Shown here in pieces: positions 14,551-23,149 of a DNA stretch of 35,220 nucleotides. Made by a program: the position numbers and the translations under genes. The stretch comes from Thraustochytrium sp. TN22 (Eukaryota > Sar > Bigyra > Thraustochytrida > Thraustochytriidae), in NCBI GenBank assembly GCA_013306675.1, contig JABLUY010000314.1, positions 1-35,220 of the forward strand, given 5' to 3'. Below the pieces are notes generated by a model, which had not been told where the DNA came from, searched no databases, and saw only the letters and a list, made by a program, of their open reading frames with translations. How positions within the stretch are numbered: position 1 is the stretch's first letter; each line of letters starts with the position of its first letter.

Positions 14551-17520
14551 TCAAGGCTGGTTACTCTTGCTGTCGTCGGCAGCGTACTCGTAGTACTCGA
14601 GCGAGCCGGCGCCGGTGAGGACGTTCATATCGGTGCGCATACGCTTGGCGGCTGGCTGCAGGCCCGCGCCCGGCAAAAGCAAGGGGTCTTCCTCCTCCTC
14701 CTCCTCCTCTTCCTCCTCTCCTTCGTCCTCTTCCTCCTCTTCGTCTTCGTCGCGATCCAGTTCGCGCGCGGCGGCTTCCTCGTCCTCGTCGCCGCCACCG
14801 TTGGCGTCCGCCAGCTCCTGCGCGAGCTCGGCCTCACGGTGGGCCTCCATCTCGGCGAGGATCTCGTCCTCATCGAAGCCATCGTCCTCGTCGGCAAGGC
14901 GTCCCGGCGCGCCGACCGCAGAGGACTTGGCCTTTGGCTTCTTGCCAGCAGCCTTCTTTGACTTGCCGCGTGCCGCCGGGGCGGCGGCGGCGACCTTGCG
15001 CGAAAGGACGAGGATGCGCTGTAGGAGCTGGAGCTGCTCGCCGAGGTCGAGCAGGCGCAAAACGTTGGCGGATGCGATCTGCTGGATGGAGCCGTCGAGC
15101 AGTGCGTCCTTGGCGCGGTCGCAGAGGTCGGTGGAGACCTCGTAGGCATAGCCCTGGTCCACCAGGTACTGCTGGCGCTTGGCACTGTAGAGCGGCTCCT
15201 CGGTGTCGGAGGAGACGAGCGTGTAAAAGTAGGCGTCGTAGCCGCCGTCGGCGCGACGATCGCCCTTGGGCCGCAGGATGCGACCGAGACGCTGCGCCTC
15301 CTGGCGACGCGAGCCAAAGTGGCCGGAGACCTGGATGATGACGTTGGCCTCGGGCAGGTCGATGGCGACGTCGCCAACCTTGGAGAGGATGAGCGTGCTG
15401 GCGGCGGCGCTGAGGCGGAACTGGCTGTACTTGGCGATGCGCTCCTTGAGCGGCATGGCGCCAGAGACGTAGTCGCGCTGGAGGAGGTCGGCCAGGAAGC
15501 GGCCAACCATGATGTAGTCGCAAAAGACAAGGACGCGGTCCCCGCGCGCCTCGTGGTAGCGGACGAGGTAGTCGCAGGTGAAGCACTTGTTGGGGTTCAT
15601 GGTGTAGAGCAGCTGCTTGGTGTGCATGGCCGGCTCGTGCAGGTACTCGGAGAAGAACTCCGGCGTCATGGGGCAGCGCACCTCGAGGCACATGACCTTG
15701 GCCAGGTAGCCGCTCTCGGTGAGATCGAGCCAGTTGGCCTCGTAGAGCTTGGGGCCAATGAGAAAGTTGAGATCCCTGATCTTCTCGTCCTCGCGCACGA
15801 GCGTGGCCGTGAGTCCCAGCTTACAGTGCGCCTTGATGTGCGTCATGACTTTGCGGAAGTAGCGCGCGGGCGCCATGTGCACCTCGTCAAGGATCATGAG
15901 CCCCCACTCGCGGGAGCGGATGGTCTCCAGGACCTCCTTGGCGTGCCGCGACCGCTTGGAGCCTGTGACGGCCATCATGCTGTAAGTGGTGACTAGCACG
16001 CAGGGCGTGCTGGCATCAATCTCGTTCTTCACCTTGGACGTGAAGGTGAAAACGTGCCGCTTCTCGTCGACCGTGCTGAACTGCTGCAGCTGGCGGCGCC
16101 ATTGGTCGGCGGCCTCGCCACCGGGGCACAGCACGATGCAGCTCTTTTTGATCGTACAGCAGGCCGTGATGCCCGTGAGCGTCTTGCCGGCGCCGCACGG
16201 GAGCACGATGATGCCGGACCGTGCGCGCCCGTTGCCGAACATCTTGCTGAGACTGCGCTCCTGGTACGGCCTAATCTCGGTGCTGGGCTTGAGCTCAATC
16301 GGCAGACGCGCGCTTGTGGCGTCCTCGCGAAAGTCGTACTCCTCCATGAGCGGGTAGTCGAGCTGCAGCGCCGCGCGCCGCACGCGCTCCGCGTGCGCCG
16401 CCTCGATCTCCAGCCGATACACGGTCATGCGCGCCGCGGGCTCATGCTGCGGCGTGTCCTCCGCGGCGGCGGCCGTCGCCGCGTCGGCGCCTGCGTCAGC
16501 AGCGCCCTGCGGCGGCGCGTTCCGGTCGCCGCCCGACGACTCCAGCAGCATGCGTTCATCCGTCTCGTCGGCGTTCACGTCGTCTTCCTCGGTGGCTTCG
16601 ATGACGATGTTGGTCATGCTGTTGAGATGGTCGCCCTCGCCGTCCACGAGCTCGGTGCGGCCAAAGCCATCGGCGCCGGCATTCATGTCCAGGATACGCG
16701 CGGCCTGGATCTCGGGTGCCTGGGCCAGGCGTTCAAGGGTTTCGCGCTGCTGCGCCTCGATGAACATGCGCTTCTCGATGAGCACAATCTTGGCCTTGCC
16801 AAAGTTCACCGTGCACTCGAGAATGAAGTCGCGCACTGAATCGGGCAGCACCACCTTGGACAGTCTGTCTAGAACCGCAATGATGCTCTCGGGCGAGAGG
16901 CCAATCGAGACCGCCGCGTAAAGCGAGTACGAGGTCAGCCTGTACTCGTGCAGGTACCGCGGCCTGGACACGGGCTCTGCGACGGCCACCAGAAAGTCGT
17001 AAGCCTGCTTGTAGAAGCGGGACGAGGCCTCCAGGAGCACCTTGCACGACGGCAGCACCCAGACTGGCCGCAGCCTGTAGTCTGGCTTGAGTTCAAGGTC
17101 GCGGTAGTCGAGCGCGGGCGCGCTCTCTTCCGCCTGCAGGAGCGCCTCGTCGTCGACTTCCTCGTCGTCCATCTGATCCTCGTCCTCGTCCTCGTCCTCA
17201 TCATTCTCGTCATTCTCGTCATTCTCGTCATCCTCGAGGACCACGCTGGCCTCCTCCTCCTTCTTCTTCTTCTTCTTCTTCTTCGTCTCCTTTACATCTT
17301 TGCTCTTGCCCGCCTTGTTCTTGGCCTCTGAGGCAGCGGCAAAGTCCTCATCACTGTCGCTGTCGCTCTCGATCTCCACCACCTCCTCTCCCTCGTCCTC
17401 CTCGTCCAGCTCCACCACCACGTCGCCCGCCTCGTCGCCGCTCTCCGCCTCGTTCTGGGCGCGCCTGGAGCGCTCTGCAGCCTGCCGCCGCGGCCGCTTG
17501 CGCAGCGTTCGCCCCGCCAT
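14551..17520 (-). CDS. ERCC3: TFIIH subunit XPB/ERCC3 (Ssl2), DNA translocase/helicase
   Basis: 989 aa from the ATG at 17520 (MAGRTLRKRPRRQAAERSRR). An in-frame ATG at 17676 adds only Arg/Ala-rich sequence. It is the 3'-5' DNA translocase of TFIIH, acting in promoter opening and nucleotide excision repair. Residues 1-165 are Lys/Glu/Asp-rich. The XPB N-terminal domain follows (FLVAVAEPVSRPRYLHEYRL, SLYAAVSIGL). Helicase motifs in order: PYQERSLSKMFGNGRARSG; Walker A LPCGAGKT near residue 445; LMILDEVHMAPARYFRKV near 545; TATLVREDEKI carrying the XPB RED motif near 575; the thumb region VMCLEVRCPMTPEFFSEYL; and GSRRQEAQRLGRILRPKG near 745. LVDQGYAYEV and a long acidic tail close the protein. 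It is about 200 residues longer than human XPB, mostly from acidic/basic tails. Confidence 0.97.
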   Translation of the reverse strand: MAGRTLRKRPRRQAAERSRRAQNEAESGDEAGDVVVELDEEDEGEEVVEIESDSDSDEDFAAASEAKNKAGKSKDVKETKKKKKKKKEEEASVVLEDDENDENDENDEDEDEDEDQMDDEEVDDEALLQAEESAPALDYRDLELKPDYRLRPVWVLPSCKVLLEASSRFYKQAYDFLVAVAEPVSRPRYLHEYRLTSYSLYAAVSIGLSPESIIAVLDRLSKVVLPDSVRDFILECTVNFGKAKIVLIEKRMFIEAQQRETLERLAQAPEIQAARILDMNAGADGFGRTELVDGEGDHLNSMTNIVIEATEEDDVNADETDERMLLESSGGDRNAPPQGAADAGADAATAAAAEDTPQHEPAARMTVYRLEIEAAHAERVRRAALQLDYPLMEEYDFREDATSARLPIELKPSTEIRPYQERSLSKMFGNGRARSGIIVLPCGAGKTLTGITACCTIKKSCIVLCPGGEAADQWRRQLQQFSTVDEKRHVFTFTSKVKNEIDASTPCVLVTTYSMMAVTGSKRSRHAKEVLETIRSREWGLMILDEVHMAPARYFRKVMTHIKAHCKLGLTATLVREDEKIRDLNFLIGPKLYEANWLDLTESGYLAKVMCLEVRCPMTPEFFSEYLHEPAMHTKQLLYTMNPNKCFTCDYLVRYHEARGDRVLVFCDYIMVGRFLADLLQRDYVSGAMPLKERIAKYSQFRLSAAASTLILSKVGDVAIDLPEANVIIQVSGHFGSRRQEAQRLGRILRPKGDRRADGGYDAYFYTLVSSDTEEPLYSAKRQQYLVDQGYAYEVSTDLCDRAKDALLDGSIQQIASANVLRLLDLGEQLQLLQRILVLSRKVAAAAPAARGKSKKAAGKKPKAKSSAVGAPGRLADEDDGFDEDEILAEMEAHREAELAQELADANGGGDEDEEAAARELDRDEDEEEEEDEGEEEEEEEEEEDPLLLPGAGLQPAAKRMRTDMNVLTGAGSLEYYEYAADDSKSNQP

Positions 17521-18705
17521 GTTTCGCGCGCAGCGCTCGCGCGCGCAGCGCGCTCCCCGCGCCTCGCTCCCGCCCCTGCGCGAGCTCTCTCTCGCGCGCG
17601 CGGCCAGCGCCGGCAGCCCTGCGCGCGACTCGGGTCTGCTGCGCCTCGGCGTGCCGGCGTGCCCGGCGCGCTTCATGCTTCACAGTCAGTCAGGCGCCGG
17701 CGGCCCGGCCCGCCGCCGGCCGCGCGCGCGGAGGCCCGCGCGCGCGGCCGGGCGCTCGGGCGGGCCTGCGCGCGCGCGCCCGCGCCCGCGCCGCGCGCGC
17801 CGCCGGCGTCCCGCTCGCCTCGCGCGGCCTGCGCGCCGTGGTCATGGCTCGAGGTTGGCTGCGTGCTCCGGGCGTCCCGCCGCGGATCGTTCCCGGAACC
17901 CGTCCCGCGTTCCCGCGTTCTCGCGGGTGGCGCGCACGGGCCCTCCTCGCGCGCACCCTCGGATCTCGCGGCGGCTGGCGAGGCGGGGCGGGCGCGCGAG
18001 GGCGGCGAGGCGGGCCGCGAGGCGCTGGCGGCCTGCCCCGCCCCGCCCCGGCCCGGCCCGGCCAGGCCCGGCCTGGCTGGCCCGGCCCGGCCCGCCCGCC
18101 GGCCGGCCGGCCGGGCGCGGCGGCGCGTCCCGAGGCGCGGCGGCGGGTTCCGCGCGAACGGCTAGGCGGCGTCACCGGCGCTCACCGGCGGCGCTCCTAG
18201 CGGAGCTGCTAGGTGGCGGCTAGGACCGCGAGCCAAAGCCAAGCAGAAGCAACGCAGGCCAAGCAGCCAAGCGAGCAAGCCAAAGCGCGAACTCGGCTCG
18301 AGGTACGTGAGGCGCGCGCGCGGCGGCGCGCGCGGCGCGCGCGCGCGCGGCCGCGCGAGGCGAGGGAGGCCAGGCCTGGAGCGGCCCCGCGCGCCCGCGC
18401 CAGCGCCCGCGCCCGCGCCCGCGCCCGCGCGGCGTGGGAGGGAGGGAGAGGCCGCGGGAGGCGGCGGGCGCGCTGCGCTGCTTTGGAGGACCTCGGGGCG
18501 GTTCTTGCGCGCGGCCGCAGCGGCAGCGGCGGACGGCGGGCGCGGCGCGGCGCGGCGCGGCGCGGCGCGGCGCGGCGGCGGGCGCGGCGGCGGGGAGGAG
18601 ACTGACGCGAGCGCGGCGCGCGAGCACAGAGCTAGGGGCTGCGAAGAGCACGGTCGCTCGCTCGGCAGCGCTCGGCAGCGACTTGGGCCAGTGTGACAAG
18701 GAAGG
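17521..18705. promoter_or_regulatory. Divergent, extremely GC-rich intergenic region between XPB and a membrane protein gene
   Basis: This 1.2-kb stretch contains no convincing gene; the many long ORFs are Arg/Pro/Ala/Gly-rich artefacts. Positions 18036-18059 hold five C-runs (CCCC, CCCC, CCCC, CCC, CCC) separated by one or two bases, a G-quadruplex motif on the minus strand. A run of ggcc units follows (18090-18115). Positions 18541-18575 are seven CGCGG pentamers, ending 131 bp before the downstream ATG. A less GC-rich stretch with aagcc/caagc units lies at 18230-18290. It must contain the promoters of both flanking genes. Confidence 0.5.
18541..18575. repeat. CGCGG pentamer array, seven copies
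   Basis: Seven perfect CGCGG units. A nine-copy array of the same pentamer lies upstream of the FSP1-like gene at 30066-30110. Confidence 0.9.
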
Positions 18706-19353
18706 ATGGACTTTTCCTCGGGGACGGCGCCTGCGTGGGCGTGGAGCGTGGGCACGGTGGTGGCGTACCTGGGCCTGTACACGGCGTACAACAAGACGGA
18801 GAAGAAGCTGAAGCTGGATGATGTGCTGGACGTGGTGGCCGTGCGCAAGGGCGCGGACCACACGCTGGTGCAGATGAACAAGGTGGTCTCGCTGGCCGGG
18901 CTCACGACGCTGGGGCTGGCGCTCTCGCCGTGGTCCCTGGACCTGGTCTCGAACCCAGGGGAGCTGGCGCACATCTCCACGTTCATGCTCATCGGCCACG
19001 CGGCGTACAGCGTCTACAAGTACTACGGCACGGCCAACATCCCCAAGGTTGAGAGCTTCCTCACGATGCACAAGGACCTGCAGTCGGAGGATTCCAAGGA
19101 TCAGGTCGCGCTCAAGCGCAAGCTGTCGCTGATCTGCGGCTCTACCAGCCTCATGATCTGCGAGTCTTGGACCCTGCTCTCGTACCCGGTCACCTTTCCG
19201 AGCGCGGTTGCGGCGCTCACGTTTGGCACGCTGCACTTCTACTTTATGGAGGTCGACTACAAGGGGAGCCTGCCGGTCCGTCCGTTCGGCTACCTGGCCT
19301 TTGCCATGCCGGTGGCGTCTCTGCTCGGCCTTGCGGTCCGCTACCTTCTGTGA
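18706..19353 (+). CDS. Multi-pass membrane protein of unknown family
   Basis: 215 aa, not recognised. I see about six hydrophobic segments: 11-28 (WSVGTVVAYLGLYTAY), ~60-78 (VVSLAGLTTLGLALS), ~88-106 (ISTFMLIGHAAYSVYKYY), ~142-160 (LSLICGSTSLMICESWTLL), ~164-185 (SAVAALTFGTLHFYFMEV) and ~193-215 (FGYLAFAMPVASLLGLAVRY). Conserved-looking polar residues within or next to the membrane (His 99, Tyr 102, Glu 153, His 179, Glu 183) could matter functionally. Codon use is GC-rich like the neighbours, the ATG context (aaggATGga) is favourable, and no frame break is seen, so it is very likely real. It shares an upstream region with XPB, but there is no reason to link their functions. Confidence 0.85.
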   Translation: MDFSSGTAPAWAWSVGTVVAYLGLYTAYNKTEKKLKLDDVLDVVAVRKGADHTLVQMNKVVSLAGLTTLGLALSPWSLDLVSNPGELAHISTFMLIGHAAYSVYKYYGTANIPKVESFLTMHKDLQSEDSKDQVALKRKLSLICGSTSLMICESWTLLSYPVTFPSAVAALTFGTLHFYFMEVDYKGSLPVRPFGYLAFAMPVASLLGLAVRYLL

Positions 19354-19627
19354 TGAGTGTTCCAATTTGTTCGCCGCTTCCGAGTCATGCGCAGCGTTCT
19401 CTTCATCCACATGGTAATAGAGGGTATTATAGCAAGTACCCGAGTCTCGTTCTCTCTTTTCTCTCCATTGCGTTCTGTTGAGTTGGATCTCGATCTCGCT
19501 CGCTTCTCGCGTTGCGAGCTGATGGAGAATTGCTTTGCTACCTGCCACCTGCGGTGGCGGGTGCTGTAGTGACTGAAGCCAGCCTGCTGCGAGGCGTGTG
19601 CTGCAGAATGCACGAGCCAGTGTAGTT

Positions 19628-19693
19628 GAGTGCTGTAGTGTGGAAGAGTGCTGTAGTGTGGATGAGTGCTGCAGTGTGGATGAGTGCTGAGTG
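19628..19693. repeat. 18-bp minisatellite, about 3.7 copies
   Basis: The unit gagtgctgtagtgtggaa repeats at 19628, 19646 and 19664 with one or two changes per copy, then a partial unit follows to 19693. Confidence 0.9.
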
Positions 19694-20871
19694 CTTTCAC
19701 AGAAACGAGCCAGTTGTGCGAGCCAGAACGTGCTTTTCTTGGGAGTTGCGCGGAGTTGCGCGTTCGAGGCTCTCTGGTGGCCGTGCTCCCAGCTCAGCTC
19801 CGAGGAGCGCAAGGCGTTCTTGCTCGGCGGTAGTTGCCTGCTTGCGGCATTTTTGCGGGGCCTCGCGGCTCCTAAAAGCACGGTGTTCCGCTTCGTCATG
19901 GGGGGAGCCTGGACAAGCTACGCAGCAAGGACAGCTGCCCGCCAAGAGGAGCAACCAAAAGCCTGGAGTGCTTGCGGTACTCGAAGGGATAGTCCCAAGA
20001 ACCTGCGCCGCCGTGACGCTCCGAAGAGTACGAAGCGTCCGAGACACCGCTCCTGGCGCGATGAAATTGCTGTCGTTCGGGAGTATGCTGTGGGCAAGTC
20101 AAGGAGGCAGTTCCGTCGTCGCGACCCGGTCCGGGTTCGCGGGCTCGAGCTTCTTGCACGATCAACCGTCTTCCGGCCGTGCGCGCGAACCGAATCCGTG
20201 ACGAAGCGACGCCAAAGACCTTCACGCGGCTTCATCACGGAGCGCACAATCTGTCACGGGCTGTCTTGTGCTGTTGCGTCAGCTGCCGACGACAAGTGGG
20301 CTCAAACTTGCTGGCCGGCCTTGGAGTCGGACAATCGCCCAGACCAGCTCTCCGCCGCCACAGGACAGCCAGCACTATTGCGTTGGCCATGATATGAGGC
20401 AGGAAAGGAGGCAGGTATGTGAGACGGATGGGCTGTTTGCATCCGCGCCAGAGCGGCGGCGGCGTTCGGAACGTGGAGGAATTGAAGCGCGCGCCGAGGC
20501 GGATGGCTTCTCTTCCGTGACGGTAGAAGAGGCGTTCCGGGCAGCGTTGGTAAAAATGTCAAGCCTGGACGCCCACGCCGCTACCAAATCTACAGCATCG
20601 GAGGGGACTTGCTGCAATCACCTGGGCACCACCCTCTTTGCTTTGAACTGCATTCCAGGCAGTTCCAGTCGCGGCCACTCTCGGTTGCTCGCAGCTTGCA
20701 GTGCGTTGCAGAGATGTCCCTTCCAGCCCGGACACCGTTTGACCCAGGCTGCGGCAAGCTGAAGCAGCTTCACAGGCGGCCACGTAGCCTGGAACCCGGA
20801 GTCCCCCAGGCCGGGGGAGCGTCCGCACCCAAGCCTGCAGCGGTTGCTTGCACAGCTTGCTTGGCCCAACT

Positions 20872-20897
20872 CCCCACCCCCGACCCCCGACCCCCCC
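20872..20897 (-). other. Strong G-quadruplex motif (minus strand)
   Basis: On the plus strand the order is C4, A, C5, GA, C5, GA, C7. The minus strand therefore has four G-runs of 4 to 7 with loops of 1 to 2 bases, an ideal intramolecular G-quadruplex; the plus strand could form an i-motif. No gene is nearby, so its role is unknown. Confidence 0.75.
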
Positions 20898-22245
20898 ACC
20901 TTCACCTTTTTCGTCGACTTTCGTCTCGTTGTGCGACAAAGGTCCACACGAACTCGAGGTCTCAGCCCCGTGAGTGCGGCACTGCGCCGGCAGCCCAGGT
21001 CGCCGCATTCCGCCGCGCCGCTGGCGGCACCGTGACGGCTCCAGGGCGCCCGCCGTCTCTCTTCCCCATCACGAGGCCTTTTCGTCACGGTCCTCAAGGC
21101 CTTGCTTCCTAGTTAAGCTTAGCCAAAGAGGCCGTCCTCATCCTCCAAAACCAAATCCTCGCCGGGTTGCGCTCGCACTGCCACGTCCGTACGCCTCGGT
21201 CATCCGCTCGCGCGCCTGCGTCGCCTCGGCCATCACCCGCCTCCGCCTGACGTCCTTCCTTCCCGTCCTCCATCCTCCTCCCTCTGGCCGCGCTCCCTTC
21301 AAGTTTTCCCTGCTCGCTCCCTCCCTCCCGTCGACTGCAGCTCAGCCGCCGCAGCGCAGCTGCTCTTGTCCCACACGCCCCGCACAGCCAGCAGCGGTCC
21401 GCGTCGCGCTCGTCTCGCGGTTAGTCCCGCCCGGCGCGACCCCGCGCGAAGCTCGCCCGCTCCTCGCCCGCCGGCGCACGCGGCGCGCCGGCCGCCGGGG
21501 GAGGCGGCGGGCCTCGCGCCGCGCCGGCCCGCTCCGCGCCCGAGCCCCGCCGCGCCGCGCGCTCGCCCGCCGCGCCGCCGCGCCGGGCCGGGCTCGCCCC
21601 TCCGAGTCGTCCCAGCGCCGCGCGCGCCGTTGTCGAGGCGAGCCGGCTCTCCCGCAGCGCGCGCCGCGGGGAAAGCGGCCCAAGCGGCGATAGGCCGCCT
21701 TCGATTCCGTCGCCGAGGCGGCCCCGCAAACAGGCAAGCTCGCCCGCGCCGCCGCCGCGCTCGCCGCCAGCCGCTCGAGCGCCCGCGCCGCCGCCAGCCA
21801 GCCAGCAGCCGCCGGCCAGCCGCCCGGCCGCGGCGCGCGCTCGCGGACCCGCGCCGCCCCGCCCGGAGGCCGGCCAAGGGGGCGCAGTCGCGGCATCGAG
21901 AGGGGCGCTAAGGGGGGCCAGCGCAGCGCAGCGCAGCAGCGCAGCAGCGCGGCGCGCGCGGCGCGAGGGCGCGAGGGCGCGACGCGGGGGCGCAGGCAGC
22001 GCAGCGCGGCGCAGCGCAGCAGCGCAGCGCGAGCGCGCCGCAGGCCCGGCCTGCGGCGCTCGCCGCGGCGCCGCGGCGAACGGCGAGAGCGCGGCCGCGG
22101 GAGGCTGGTCGCAGTGCAGCGCAGTGCAGCGCCAGTCGCGGCCAGCGTGCACACCCGGGCGAGCTACGGAAAGCTAGAGCTGGAGCTGGAGCTGCCGGTG
22201 GTGGACCTCTACCTCGCGCGCGCGCAGGCCGCTGGAGCTGAGCAG

Positions 22246-22300
22246 CAGGCCAGGCAGGCCAGGCAGGCCAGGCAGGCCAGGCAGGCCAGGCAGGCGAGGC
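22246..22300. repeat. CAGGCAGGC 9-bp tandem repeat
   Basis: About five to six head-to-tail caggcaggc units. Being a multiple of three, it leaves an open frame encoding Gln-Ala-Arg repeats, but no surrounding gene is supported. Confidence 0.85.
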
Positions 22301-22984
22301 CTCGCGGGAGGGCCAAAGCGCGGCGCGCGCGGCGAGGGCGTGCTCGGAAGCAAAGGGTTGAAGGTAACGCCTGGAGCTTGCTACTGCTAGCTAGCTAGCT
22401 AGAGCGAGCGAGCGCTACTGAGAGCAAGGGAAAAGCCGTGGGCGGGGCGCTCGGGCTGCCTCTCAGGGTCAAGCTGGCAGAGCGGTTGCGTGAAGGTGGC
22501 GAGAAGCGTGGAGGGCGCAGGCAGCCCAGGCCAACGTAGTTGGAGCACAGTCGAGCTCAGCGGCTGCAGGCGGACAATCGAAAGGCCGTCAAGGAGCCCG
22601 GGGCGCGCGCCTGCCGCGTTTGGGAGCTTTGCAGGACACGTTTCATCGAGCTGAGACCTACCGCAGCTGTTCAGGTTCGAAAGCGCGCTAGCAGACGTGC
22701 TAGAAGAAAGGCTAGTAGCTATCGGCGCGCCAGCTGCAGCCTACGAAGTGCTCGCTGCCATCCAGCAATCGCAGCCCTGCGGTGGGCAAGCACAACCTGT
22801 CCGTCCGCATACCAGAGCCGCTGCCAGCGAGCTAGCATCGAGCGCGGTGTCAATCTCGAGCAAAGGAAAGCAAGCAGCAAACAAAGCCGCGCGCGGTCGG
22901 CCGAACTCCCGCCCGCTCACGCGCCCGCTAGCTTGACTTCGTCTGCCCGCCTGCCGAGGAGCGGGCGCCCTTCTTGCGTGCGGA

Positions 22985-23048
22985 GGCAGACAGGCAGGCA
23001 GGCAGGCAGGCCAAGGCAGGCAGGCAGGCAGACAGACAGAGACAGAGG
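22985..23048. repeat. (CAGG)n / (CAGA)n microsatellite
   Basis: Runs of caggcagg interrupted by ccaagg, then cagacagaca. It lies about 100 bp upstream of the phosphodiesterase start codon and resembles the microsatellite in the intron at 26740-26843. Confidence 0.85.
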
Positions 23049-23149
23049 GTTAGCCTTGGGCCGAGCGCGCAGGTGGCGCGCGGTCTCTTCGCTCTCTCTC
23101 TCTGCCGGGCGCGCGCGCGCTGCTGCGCGCGCGCGCTCTCCAGGCGGCC

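Larger units (their letters stand above)
19354..23149. other. 3.8-kb gene-poor region
   Basis: I find no convincing protein gene or RNA gene. The longest ORF (233 codons, 19691-20392 +) has no signal, motif or family likeness and a mixed composition. Positions 19354-20600 are moderately GC-rich unique sequence and include the 3' flank of the membrane protein gene. Positions 20870-20900 are a C-rich run. Positions 21400-22330 are almost pure GC low complexity with gcagcg and gcgagg repeats. Positions 22388-22402 are a gctagc microsatellite. Positions 22985-23048 are a caggcagg/cagacaga microsatellite just before the phosphodiesterase gene. Part of the right end is presumably the promoter and 5'UTR of that gene. 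An unrecognised non-coding RNA cannot be excluded. Confidence 0.5.

Noticed and set aside
17300-18223. 307-codon plus-strand ORF and similar long ORFs in 17.6-18.6 kb
   Set aside because: Poly-Ser antisense of the XPB acidic N-terminus followed by Arg/Pro/Ala sequence produced by extreme GC content.
19691-20392. 233-codon plus-strand ORF
   Set aside because: No motif, no family likeness, overlapping ORFs of similar length on both strands, and it begins within the edge of a minisatellite.
19354-23149. tRNA or 5S rRNA genes in the gene-poor region
   Set aside because: I looked for a GTTCGANTC-type T-arm with a matching acceptor stem and found none; a covariance-model scan would settle it.
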